This document shows, piece after piece, positions 35,701 to 45,686 of a stretch of 64,000 bases of DNA. The position numbers and the translations under genes are program-made. The stretch spans positions 132,927-196,926 of the forward strand of contig FN647863.1 in NCBI GenBank assembly GCA_000310025.1. The letters run 5' to 3'. Each line of letters begins with the position of its first letter. Position 1 is the stretch's first letter. The stretch is from Ectocarpus siliculosus (taxonomy: Eukaryota; Sar; Phaeophyceae; Ectocarpales; Ectocarpaceae). The notes beneath the pieces are model-generated. The model had not been told where the DNA came from. It did no database searches and was given only the letters and a program-made list of their open reading frames with translations.

Positions 35701-36142
35701 CTCGACCTACACTACTGACCGCCCCAATAGTAAACTCTAGCGGCGGCAACACAAGCCCTCATTCCCGACAGATGCATTTTTCATCACCCAGTTGTACGGG
35801 AACGGTATGCTGTACCTTTCCATGAGGCATGACCTCAAGGGGTACCGTCACTCACTGCACTCCTCCTTGTTGTTTTCTTTATCGCACAGGCCGTTTCCTA
35901 TCCCAAAGACGTTTCCACAGTTTTCGAACATGTCGACCGTAACGTCGTCATCGTCACACAGGCCGCGTCGGGGTAAATGCAAGAAAATTGCATGCAGAGG
36001 TAGTCGTCGTCATGTTCATTCTGACAGGGGGGTGAGGACAAGAGGAAGCAGAAAAACGAACACCAAGAATGAGGTACGGCTCAGCACCCCAGTCTTGGGG
36101 ACAGGAAGTACAGGAGATGTCGGCCAACACGACGAACATATG

Positions 36143-36202
36143 AGATAAAATTAGACCATCTGATCAGTCAACGTTGACTGATCAGATGGTCTAATTTTAT
36201 CT
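36143..36202. repeat. Perfect 60-bp palindrome
   Basis: Two 30-bp arms, 36,143-36,172 and 36,173-36,202, are exact reverse complements with no spacer. The centre is GTCAACGTTGAC. It lies in an intron of the LNR pseudogene, between its two extra LNR exons. Confidence 0.9.
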
Positions 36203-36439
36203 AATAGAACAGATGGTTTCGGAGCGGCGTGTAGGCTCAGATTCGACCGAACACGATCGAACCCTTCGTGCCTGCCTACATGTATATCTCCCAGCTTTCA
36301 ACGATAGCAGATACTTGGCTCAATAATACGAGAGAAGCAGCTGTAGAGAAACAGAAGAGATTGACCTACCCAAGAGGGACTCATTCGATACCCAAACATG
36401 CCAGGCGCAACATATTTGAATCCGAATGGGTTCCTCTCG

Positions 36440-36507
36440 TGTAGCATGTGCATTCGCAACAAACAAGATGCGAACTGCTGTCATCGCCGTGAACGGCGAT
36501 GACAGCA
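36440..36507. repeat. Short hairpin and possible relic LNR microexon
   Basis: TGCTGTCATCGCCG (36,476-36,489) pairs exactly with 36,494-36,507 around a TGAA loop. Read on the minus strand, the sequence still contains GGCGATGAC and, after an insertion, TGTTGCGAATGCACATGC (CCECTC). This suggests a damaged YDGGDCCECTC microexon. Confidence 0.4.
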
Positions 36508-36698
36508 AGCATGTCTAAATTGTCAAAGATCTACGGGGTAGATTCACGGGGTGGTGGAAGAGAGAAAAAACGAGAACAAGAAATACCCAGTCCTGCACAG
36601 GCCCACGGTGTGGGGACGCGTGTGCTTCGCGTACTCTACCTGGCACGTGCACTCGCAGCAGTCGCCTCCGTTGTAGTCTGCGATATCATGCCGGGTAG

Positions 36699-36739
<41 letters not shown>

Positions 36740-36743
36740 CGAC
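36699..36743 (+). repeat. (ACG)n microsatellite
   Basis: About 15 GAC/ACG triplets with one ATG interruption lie in the pseudogene intron, 22 bp beyond the YNGGDCC microexon. Confidence 0.85.
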
Positions 36744-39700
36744 AAGACACAAACAGTAAACGGGAGCCACAACAAGTTGTCGGTCGGTCGTACCACGCCT
36801 GGTGGATATTGTTCGAGCTCTCGGATGAGTTCAACGAAGGCAGGTGTACAGCAGTTGGTCCTTGAAAGCAACCGTGAGAGCGGGGTTCCGACATATTTTC
36901 GAAGCTCGATTTTGCCACTGCACATAGAGTGGTGGGGCGAAATGGTGGAGTGGGAAGCCCAAGATGACGGCATTCTTACCGTCTCGCCGAGCGCCTGTCG
37001 TAATACCGAACCGTTTGATTTGTACGTTCTGTTCGTGGTGGTGTAATCGAGCTGAAAAGGTAGGTCGAGGGTGACATCTCGTGTCACCTACGGTACGCGT
37101 GCATCTGTGGTCCTGGTGCTGGTGAAGACGGCCGAAGACACTGCTACATACATACACAAACAAATGTTTCGCGGGACCCCTAGAAGCCACGGCTTGCAAG
37201 CACTTGCTGTGACCCCTCCTCCCTGGAATCTGAGTGCGCAGAAGATGGGTGCCAAAACGGGGGAACAGCCGACAAAGAAGGTATTGCGAGCCAGGTTTGT
37301 GGATATTCTCTGTCGAGAGCAATGTGTGCGCTGTTCTGCACCATGTGCGTGTGTGTTGTCGGTGCGTGTTAAGCTGAAACGGCCATCCTCAGGCCTCTAT
37401 TACAAAAAACAAGGCATTGGGCAACGCGTGGGGGGGCAAGAACCTACCGCACGCCTCGTTATTGTTTCCTTCCTGACACCAGCCGTCTCCTGTGCCTAAC
37501 GGGTACTCGCAGTTGACGAACATGTCGACGGTGATGTCATCATCGTCAATGCAGGCTACCTCTGGGTCGATGCAGGCGAATGTCGTGCAACCCCTGTCAT
37601 CATCGTACGGTCTCTGGCAGGAGGGTGAGCGGCAAAAGGTGGGATACCGTTGCTCAGACGGTCGCCAGGGGCAGCGACGGATGATGGGGAGGGGAAGACG
37701 AACCAACCCAGAAAAATATTCACCGTTCCCCAACAAGGCTGTTTCGGGCAAAAGCGCGATACTCCCTTCACTTCCAACACAATGAGGGCCACTATTTACA
37801 CGGGCTCCACGGGAAGGTGAGATATCGCTACCACGCTTCGAGGGCAGGGGAAGGGAGATTCACTAAAATGTGGTTTCGTCGAGGCCATTGGGGCTGTAGA
37901 ATGGCCGGTCGGGGACATTCAAACTATTTCAGGTGTAATCCAACGTTCGTCCAACGTGACAAAGTGATCATCTTAGACAGTCACCTTCTGTGTACGGCAG
38001 TGGCCACCATATGTCAGGCAACACGGCAAAATAACATGCAGCAACACTACTCTCGTGTGGTGCATGGTCACGTGAAGTCATTACCCACGAGGAAGCTAAC
38101 TCGTGTGATGTGTACTTGGCGTTGTCACATTTCGACTGGAAAGTTCGTAGGTTCAAGAACCTTGCGAAAAAATTCAGAGAGCCCGCCATGAACTTCCTTG
38201 TGTTTTCTTTGCAAATCTTCCGGTCATCCTTCAATTCGGCAGACTGCCAGATATTGATGTGGCGATTGAAATATGGCTAGGTATTGCGTATTTTTGAGCG
38301 TTCCTTCCCAGCGTTTCAGGGTTCGATGAGGAGAATATGAATGAAAGCTGGCACAAGCGCCTCGCAATAATAGTTGACTTCAAATATTTTGTCCGTCGCT
38401 GCATCGGTGACAGAACAGTCTTCAAAATTGCCGCGGGAGTATTCGGGCAGTAAAAGAAAACCACTTCATCAACTACACACAGCAAAGCTCCTACAGTAGC
38501 ATCCAAGAACAACGGAGGACTAGCTAGCGCTCATGTGAACCGTCCCACCTGACACGTGCACGAACAGCAGTCACCGCCGTCGTAGGCTGGGACGAATTGG
38601 AGAAAAAGAAGGTGGGACGGGCAAGAGAGAGGCATAGAGGTTTATTCGTATTGGAATACTTCATACCCTTACGCCACGTGTGTATTCGTGAGACAAAGCA
38701 GGGAGCGATAAAGTTATCAAGAAGGGTGGCGCCCAGGAATACAAGCATGTGGAGCCGAGGCAGTACATTCTACATAGCGTTTCTGACGCAAGACTTTATA
38801 ACCCACTACCCACGGCGACACGAGTGCGTCAAAGGGCGGCAACGGCGACGGAGCCTGCCGAAGCGACGTAAAGCAAAAATCAGGTGTACCACTCACATTT
38901 ATATAGCTCCTGTATGACCTTCCTCCCGCGTAACCCCCGCTGATAAGTCAAAATCATACAAATAATGCTCCAAGAGTTGTGTGGACTGGCGCCGAAAAGA
39001 GCAATTGGGACGACCAAAAGCCACACCGTGGTCTTGCCGCAATAACTCCCAGGATGAGCAATCAAAGGAGCTTGCGGCCTTCATGAACTTCGGAGCTCTG
39101 TCGAGCGCTTGTATCCATCGGTAGGAGTTATCCGAAAAGGTCGTCGTTTTGTCTACATAGCATCCCGGCCCACGCAACCTTGAAGGCACCCACCCTTAAT
39201 TCTATGTCCAATAACTTCCTTCATGTTCGCTACGGTGCGGGAAAACGAAGTTCTCGGGCCAAGACTTACCGCATTCTGGCGTGTCGACATCTTCATTGCA
39301 GTAGCCGTCGCCGATATCGGCTGCATCTTCGCAGTTTTCGAGCATGTCGACGGTGACGCTGTCATGGTCCACAGAAGGATCGTTCGGGTCGACACAGGCG
39401 AAGTCGATTCGGTAGGCTCAGTCGTCGTCTTGATGGCCCGGTAGGTGCGCGAGCACAACAGGGAAAGGAAGGATGTGTGGGGTAGTCAGCTTCGAAAGAG
39501 AGGGACAGGAGGGAGAGAACCACCCTGGCAAACACCACGCTATCGTTCGAAAACCCTTGGATGCGGACGTACCGTGAGAATGAAGGGACAATGGAAAGAG
39601 GCATGCCTTTTTCGGACGTGGGTAAAACGTTCCAGAAAAAATCCAGTTTGGACAGAAAGGGCAGGGGACAAAACGATTACCCATCAAAGGGAATTGCCGA

Positions 39701-39827
39701 TTTCTAGCACCCGGTCAATGTTCCAAGTGTTTCACAGCTGACGCTTATACCCGTGTCCTCATCGTACTTGTGGAATGAAGGGCTTCTACAAAGTTGAAAG
39801 AGGGAAGTAGGACAGCGCAAGAAGATC

Positions 39828-39950
39828 TGTTTGTGTGTGTACACGGCAGGATACAATTCTCCGAGATCTCCGAGGGGGTTACGCAGATGATATAGATATG
39901 GGTATGATAGACAGACTTGGTGCAGCAGGTTTTGCCTCTTCTTGCTCACG
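39828..39950 (+). repeat. Truncated 5' LTR of the gag-only element
   Basis: These 123 bp match the first 123 bp of the 3' LTR with a single difference (A/G near 39,916). The homology stops at CTTGCTCACG, and the rest of the LTR (about 118 bp) and the primer-binding site are missing. The leader follows directly. Confidence 0.8.
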
Positions 39951-40004
39951 ATATCGTGGAGTCAGCTGACGTCGGTAGGGAAAGGTTCGGGAGGTAGGCA
40001 CCGG

Positions 40005-40207
40005 AATACAAGGACAGCAGCAGGGCGGTGTTTGCTCGCGCTCGTCAAGGAGATCCAGGGAACAGGGTTTGGAATACAAGGGCAGCAGCAGCAGGGCGGT
40101 TTTTGCCCGCGCGTGCCAAGGAGATCCAGGGAAAGCATTTGGAACACAAGGACAGCAGCAGCCGGGCGGTTATATTGCCAGCGCGCGTCAAGGAGATCCA
40201 GCTACAA
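40005..40207 (+). repeat. Three 68-70 bp tandem repeats in the gag leader
   Basis: Units start at 40,005, 40,073 and 40,143 with AATACAAGGACAGCAGCAG-like sequence and end in GTCAAGGAGATCCAG. The gag relic at about 10.28 kb keeps one unit. The core just before them (GTCAGCTGACGTCGG) also occurs at 6,402 and 57,555. Confidence 0.75.
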
Positions 40208-40299
40208 AACAATAATACAGCAGTTGTAGGCGTAGGAGACACATTGTGCCGCGTTTTATTTATTTTTTTGCGGCGTAATTTGGCGGAGGAAGAGAAGAG

Positions 40300-42399
40300 A
40301 TGGCGAGGGAGAAGGACATGACGGAGAGGGAATATGGGCATCTATCGGAGAAGAATGATGCGCCGGCAAGAGTAATGGCTGCCGGGAGAACGTCTACCTG
40401 GGCAGCTGGTGGAGCTGGTCTCGGTACACAACGGGTGAGCATGATGAATGACGGAAATTGTGCGTTGAGCGGCTACAGCAGCAGTCGCATACCGCCCAAA
40501 ATCCCGAAAGATTCAGCGAAGGCCGTGAACTGGTTGCGGAGATTGCGGATTTTCCTGGCTAGCGAGGGTTTGGAGCAGACGCTTGAAGACACCAATCCCA
40601 CTGGCTATGTTCCTGTCATCAGCTGTTTGGATTGCATATATCTGAACCGGGTTCATGGTGCGGCGCTCGTTACGGCACACAAGCGGGCGTGGGGATATCA
40701 TCTGTTGGAAGCAACCTGCGGCACGGACATTGAAGAACGGTTGGCTGCTTGCGACTGCGTCCCTGAGGCGTGGAGGGTGATCCGCGAATGGGTTTTGCCT
40801 ACTTTCGACGCCGAGAAGACATTGCTTGTTCGACGGTTGGAGGCAGTTGAGATGTCCCCTGGCGAGAACCCGAAGCTTTTCTTTGCCAGAGTTGATGGCA
40901 TCATCAACATCATGCGAGCTGTCGGCATTGAAAAATCCGAGCGGGAAATCGTCCACATCATTGTTCGCCAGCTTTCGCCCGAGTACGATGTCGAACGCAA
41001 GTCTATCCTGGCGGACCCCACCATTCCCCGAGCGAAAGTGGAAAAAGTTGTTCGCACGGCATACGCTAACAACGTCGAGATCAAGGAATTGGGCATATCG
41101 AAGGCGGTCGGTGGTTTGGGGTGCGGTCATGGCGGCGTCGGTCAGAAGGGGGAACAACGGCGGCAGCAGCAGCAGCAGCAACAACAGTGGGTTAACCCAC
41201 AACCACCACCTGTACACCACCCACCTCCTAATTTCCCGACGTGGGGATCTGGGGGGCTCTATGACTGTGGGCGCAACGCCGTGTACCCGCAAGAGGAGTC
41301 AGCTCCGCCGCCAGGCGCTCCGATGGGTGCCGTTCATCAGTGCGTGAGGTGCGGGAGGCATGGACACTCACTCGGCGACTGCAATGCGCCACGACGCTTT
41401 GAAGGCCACTGCACTGCCTGCGGTGAGTATGGTCATCGGCGCCGCATGTGTTGCACAACCGGCCGCATGCAACAGCACGTGCATGCCGGTGATGGAGAGG
41501 GTCTCAATGCGAGTGGCAACGACACTATGCCGTACCAGCAGCGGAAGCGACGACGCTGGAGGAGGCACAGGCACAGGCGTCAGCCGGAGTCGCTCCTCCC
41601 CTTTGCAGATGGAGCGGTGGCATGGGGCACAGCAACTGCTGTGGGAGCGGCGACCGGTGGTGGTGGTTTCCCCGCTACGGTGGCGGGGGGAACGGCCGCG
41701 GCGCAGGCACTCGCGGCTGGAGCGGCGGCATCGGAGGCAGCAACGGCGGCGAGAGCGGGGACCCCCGGCAACAGAGTCTTCCCCGCGGCGGCGGCAGGGG
41801 GAACGGCCGGGGAGCAGGCACTTGCTGTTGAAGCGACGGTATCCGTGGTGCCACCGGCGGCGGCACCGGCGACGGATGAACTCGAAAGCATGAAAGAAGA
41901 GCTTGCTGACATACGGAGGCAATGGGGGGAATTGGCGGCCAAGAAACCGGCACTGCATGTGCAGCCGGGCCCACCACTTGTGTCGTCAGCAGGCGTGGCT
42001 TCAGCAGCGGAAACAACGGTGGGGACGACGACAGGTATTGGTGTTTTCCCCGGCTCGTCGATGGGGGGAACGGCCGGGACGCCGTCAGCTGCAGGAACGG
42101 TGGCACTGGAGGTTTCGTCGACCTGCGGCCAGATACCCCCCGCCGTATCAACTGGGGGGGCGATCGCAGTGCCCACATCAGCAGCTACACCGGCACCAGC
42201 AGCGCAAGAAGCGGAGGACGCGTGCGATGAGGATGGCTGTTGGTTGGACAATGGCGACGAAGGCGGCAACAGCAACGGCGGCAGCGGCGACGGCAGGTTC
42301 GTGGCGTTGTCTGCGGGTGCGGGTGCGGGCGCGGGGCATCCCGGCGCCAATCCGACCGTGTACAATGGTATCTGCGTGGTGCGGGACGATGGGGGGTAA
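40300..42399 (+). CDS. Retrotransposon Gag protein, Copia-like, 699 aa
   Basis: The Gag structural protein would form the virus-like particle and bind element RNA. Residues about 70-265 form a helical Copia/UBN2-like region (AVNWLRRLRIFLASEGLEQT; IVRQLSPEYDVERKSIL). A Gln/Pro-rich linker with a Q9 run follows near 288-310. Two CCHC zinc knuckles come next: C348, C351, H356, C361 and C371, C374, H379, C384. The remaining third is a low-complexity Ala/Gly/Thr-rich tail with an acidic patch. The ATG lies 93 bp after the leader repeats, and the frame is open to a TAA. No Pol frame follows. A broken relative lies at 10.25-12.95 kb. Confidence 0.85.
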   Translation: MAREKDMTEREYGHLSEKNDAPARVMAAGRTSTWAAGGAGLGTQRVSMMNDGNCALSGYSSSRIPPKIPKDSAKAVNWLRRLRIFLASEGLEQTLEDTNPTGYVPVISCLDCIYLNRVHGAALVTAHKRAWGYHLLEATCGTDIEERLAACDCVPEAWRVIREWVLPTFDAEKTLLVRRLEAVEMSPGENPKLFFARVDGIINIMRAVGIEKSEREIVHIIVRQLSPEYDVERKSILADPTIPRAKVEKVVRTAYANNVEIKELGISKAVGGLGCGHGGVGQKGEQRRQQQQQQQQWVNPQPPPVHHPPPNFPTWGSGGLYDCGRNAVYPQEESAPPPGAPMGAVHQCVRCGRHGHSLGDCNAPRRFEGHCTACGEYGHRRRMCCTTGRMQQHVHAGDGEGLNASGNDTMPYQQRKRRRWRRHRHRRQPESLLPFADGAVAWGTATAVGAATGGGGFPATVAGGTAAAQALAAGAAASEAATAARAGTPGNRVFPAAAAGGTAGEQALAVEATVSVVPPAAAPATDELESMKEELADIRRQWGELAAKKPALHVQPGPPLVSSAGVASAAETTVGTTTGIGVFPGSSMGGTAGTPSAAGTVALEVSSTCGQIPPAVSTGGAIAVPTSAATPAPAAQEAEDACDEDGCWLDNGDEGGNSNGGSGDGRFVALSAGAGAGAGHPGANPTVYNGICVVRDDGG

Positions 42400-43819
42400 T
42401 GCCATGGCTGGACATTCGATCGTGGCTGGAAGGGTGCGGCATGAATTGAGAGGCTACGTGTTCGGGAGCTACCGTGCGAGATGACCGGTGGTTGCACGAT
42501 GAGTCTACGCGCGATTCAGGCACGTTTGTGAGAATTATGTTCATTTGGCTTTCTATTTTCTGGGTCGATTTTGTTTGTTGAAAGCCATGAGTTTGAGAAC
42601 TGCGTCGACGTAGGCTGCTGTGTTGCGATGCGCACGAACGAACGTGGTGTTTATGGTCTGTGGTACATGTGTTTTTCATTTGTCAAGGATATGGTGTGCA
42701 TCGTCTTGGACTTCACCGCGCCGAATGGTGCAGTTGATGTTGTTGGGTCACTGCTAGCACTGCTGTCGAAAATCATGGGGGGGGATGAATGTGATGCTGA
42801 GATGCCATGATCTTCGCCGCAGTACAAGCAGAGTTCTAGCGGACGTTCGGGTTTCATTGTTCATTTTGTTCACGTTTTCCGCGTTTTACCTGCGGAAAAT
42901 GAGGAGAAGCCCTCAATTCTTGTTTGTTTGCGATTCCGCGTTTACCTGCGGAGTTTGAGGCAACTTCATGATACTTGTCTGATTCCTCGTTGCTAGGATA
43001 AGAAATACATTTATTTCTTGTTTATTCGCGATTCCGCGTTTTTCCCGCGGAGTTCGGAGGTAACTTCATGATATTCGTTTGATTTCTCGTTGTTTGGATC
43101 CGAGAGTTGTTGCAGCAGGGGGGCTGTTAGCGGTTGTGTTTTGGGAGATGATGCAGCAGGGGGGCTGTTAAACTTTTATGTTTTGGGCGATGATGCAGCA
43201 GGGGGGCTGTCAAGAAGTCCATGTCTGGATGTTTGAGAAACGGCATAATAATTGGCGAAAGTTTCCTCTGGCGTCTTTGAACGCCGGGTTTTTAACGTTT
43301 GTCTATTTGTGCCGCATGTATTAGGTATTGATGACTGTTCTGATCGATGTATTGGAGGAAGGATTTGACATATTTTGGTAAGACATGGTTGAGGCCTATG
43401 TGCTTCCGAAGCTTAGTTCAAATTGGTCAATGAGTTGAAACACAGTTTTGTGCGAGGGTTTTGTTCGAGGTATTTGTTGACGCGTTTTGCCAGAGTTGTC
43501 CGTCCAGAGTCTTTATGACGTGGCTCTGATGTAATGTTGATCTTTGCTGAGTAATCTTCCAAGGATAAATCTTTGTGTTTGACTACTTGAGAATGTGGTG
43601 ACGACATTTTCTCGAGAGGGGTGCTTGTTAAGACTCTTAGTGAAGTTCCATAGTCGTAGGAGGAGTAGTAACCTGAAACTTGAATATTCGATAGATCCGG
43701 GAGTTGAGATGATTTACTTGTGGATACGAAAGATGAATGGTTTTTAGATTTGTTGCCGTTTTACCTGGCGTTATGTACGGAGGATCTCGTAGATCGTATC
43801 TCGTACCGAGTAGGGGGGC
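42400..43819 (+). other. Non-coding 3' part of the gag-only element
   Basis: There is no frame of coding quality here. It carries an imperfect duplication around TTCCGCGTTTACCTGCGGA (42,870-43,090), then three units of about 41 bp at 43,105-43,212. Each unit contains AGGGGGGCTGT, the same sequence that sits at the polypurine tract/LTR junction. Confidence 0.6.
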
Positions 43820-44060
43820 TGTTTGTGTGTGTACACGGCAGGATACAATTCTCCGAGATCTCCGAGGGGGTTACGCAGATGATATAGATATGGGTATGAT
43901 AGACAGGCTTGGTGCAGCAGGTTTTGCCTCTTCTTGCTCACGTCTGTCACTCGTTAAACTCTCTAATAATCAAGGAACTTGAGTCACTCCTTTGTGCAAC
44001 ACGCTCTCGATAAGAGCCCGCGAGCGTGATAACATAGTACACGCGCCGACACCCCAAACA
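43820..44060 (+). repeat. 3' LTR of the gag-only element
   Basis: This is a 241-bp terminal repeat bounded by TG and CA. It is preceded by the purine tract AGGGGGG at 43,812-43,818 and followed by the AGATC target duplication. Confidence 0.75.
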
Positions 44061-44065
44061 AGATC

Positions 44066-44752
44066 TTTGGGGCAGACGTATCTACTCCTAAATGGAGAAA
44101 ACCAAAAAACTATCGCTCGGGTCCACGCACTTCAAGCGGGTTTGCATGGACAGGTGAAACAACAGTAGCGAACCCGTGTACCTCGCAAGTGCATTCGCAG
44201 CAGTCGCCGCCATCGTGCGCTGAAGCGCATAAGGACAGCGAAACATCGAGGGGGAAAGGGAACAGGGAGGGGTGGAGTTGTCGAGGGAGATCGTTGTTGG
44301 TTGTTTGAGCCGGGTCCCCGAGGAAATACATGTAGTTAAAAGGCGGCGAATCTCGCATGCCAGTGCAACACGAGAATGGGGGCGAGGAGCAAATGGGTTC
44401 GGCACCATCCAGTACAAACGAAGAGTAGACGTTCCTTCGTTACTTGCGGCGCGCTTGTTGCCAACAACTACAGATAAGAGAGTCAAGCGGAGAAAAAAAG
44501 ACGAAAGAGGTTGTCCTTCACCAGTAGAACTACGTAGCGTCGTCCTACATGTAGGACTACAAGCGCAGGAAACAGACATGGGGTCGCCACCGTGTGATTC
44601 CTCTGTTGTGGACAAGTGGCTGCGCCCGATGCGTCGGAATTCGCTTTTGTGACAACTTCTCCTTCTCCGGCAGGGTGGTCAAAGTTTTCCAAACGCTAAA
44701 GAACGCCGTCTTGCGATACTAGAGCCACAAGACATACCGCATTAGCTCGTTG
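44066..44752 (-). pseudogene. Detached 5' piece of the duplicated LNR gene
   Basis: This segment matches gene 1 over about 19,345-20,215, in intron as well as exon sequence. It holds a microexon at 44219-44182 reading AHDGGDCCECTCE, in which the usual Tyr is His. At 44,738-44,752 are the last bases of a long module exon, with an extra base that breaks the NNELCG frame. The retrotransposon at 39,828-44,060 separates it from the rest of the pseudogene. It ends abruptly where a direct repeat starts. Confidence 0.7.
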
Positions 44753-45686
44753 TTTATTGTTTCCTTTCGAATTGCGTTTTATCAATATCTTTCTAAAGCC
44801 CGAGGGAAGAGAGAGATACCAAACTGGCAGAGAGCGCGTTTCCCGCAGACACGTTTCTGCGGCCTCTCTATCTTGCCTCTGCCTCTCTCCTAATAAATAC
44901 TGTCTCTCTCTTCCCTCCAAACAGCAACTGAGGGTGCTGTCTCCTGCAGTGGAGGGAATCAATCTTACTGCACACAGAAGTCTCAGATGACCAAGTCCCC
45001 AAAATGGTACCCTACCATTTGCTTCGCCTCACATACAGCTACAAGTTCTACCGGATATCCTGTCCTTTCCCCCACCTTCGAAAGAAAAGGGGTGGGCGGG
45101 TTGGAAAAGACCCCACTTCCTGTCAGCTCCAGAGGCTGGCACACCACTAGAAGCCTTCTATGTGACCACCTCGCTAGTTTTCTCTGCGGTACTCTCTCTC
45201 TGGCACGCTAAGACTCTGTGGACACGAGGTTTGAACAGAATGGTAACACATGCAACCCCTCCTCTCGACCGAGGGTGGCCCGCAGTACGCAATACGTTCC
45301 GGGTACAACTATATAGACAGTATGGCAATTCGAGCTGTTTCAATAAACCTCGGTTTGTTTCGTCTACGTTTGTTTCGTCTACGCCTTTGTCTACGCTTTA
45401 GACAAACCTGTCCTTTATCGTTTTCTTTCGAATTGCGTTTATTAATATCTTTCTAAAGCCCGAGGGAAGAGAGAGATACCAAACTGGCGGAGAGCACGTT
45501 TCCCGCAGACACGTTTCTGCGGCCTCTCTATCGTGCCTCTGCCTCTCCCAATAAATACTGTCTCTCTCTTCCCTCCAAACAGCAACTGAGGGTGCTGTCT
45601 CCTGCGGTGGAGGGAACCAATCTTACTGCACACAGTAGTCTCAGATGACCAAGTCCCCAAAATGGTACCCTACCAATTTCTTCGCC
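44753..45686 (+). repeat. Pair of 275-bp direct repeats, TRIM-like unit
   Basis: Sequence 44,753-45,028 recurs at 45,414-45,686 with a handful of differences. The shared start is TTTAT.GTTT.CTTTCGAATTGCG, and the shared end is GGTACCCTACCA.TT. Between them lie about 385 bp with a TATA-like ACTATATAGACAG and AATAAA but no gene. It could be a terminal-repeat miniature element, or a nested LTR fragment. No clear target duplication was seen. Confidence 0.5.

Larger units (their letters stand above)
33175..39430 (-). pseudogene. Duplicated LNR-discoidin gene, 3' half, decayed
   Basis: Exon equivalents, high to low: 39430-39270 (like exon 12), 38586-38549 (like 13), 37613-37448 (like 14, intact), 36677-36640 (extra YNGGDCC microexon), 36020-35856 (extra module), 34692-34166 (like 15, open, 4 codons longer), 33856-33712 (like 16), and possibly 33405 downward (like 17). 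Breaks seen directly: the 39.4-kb exon has an in-frame TGA and no phase-0 acceptor, and its APC cysteine has become Ser. The 36.0-kb exon is 165 nt instead of 166, a 1-nt loss after AACV. The 33.8-kb exon has HTHE to HTH-stop, a 2-nt deletion, and DEW to NE-stop. Splice sites are mostly kept, so decay looks fairly recent. Exon recruitment into another transcript cannot be excluded. Confidence 0.8.
39828..44060 (+). mobile_element. Gag-only LTR retrotransposon (TR-GAG type) inserted in the LNR pseudogene
   Basis: Both ends show a TGTTTGTGTGTGTACACGG start, and the 3' end is ACCCCAAACA. The 5-bp sequence AGATC flanks it on both sides (39,823-39,827 and 44,061-44,065), a clean target-site duplication. 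Inside are a tandem leader repeat, one long gag frame and a 1.4-kb non-coding tail with a polypurine tract before the 3' LTR. No protease, integrase or reverse transcriptase frame is present. It would therefore need enzymes from a related full-length element, and it is classed as non-autonomous by analogy with TR-GAG elements. Confidence 0.8.
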
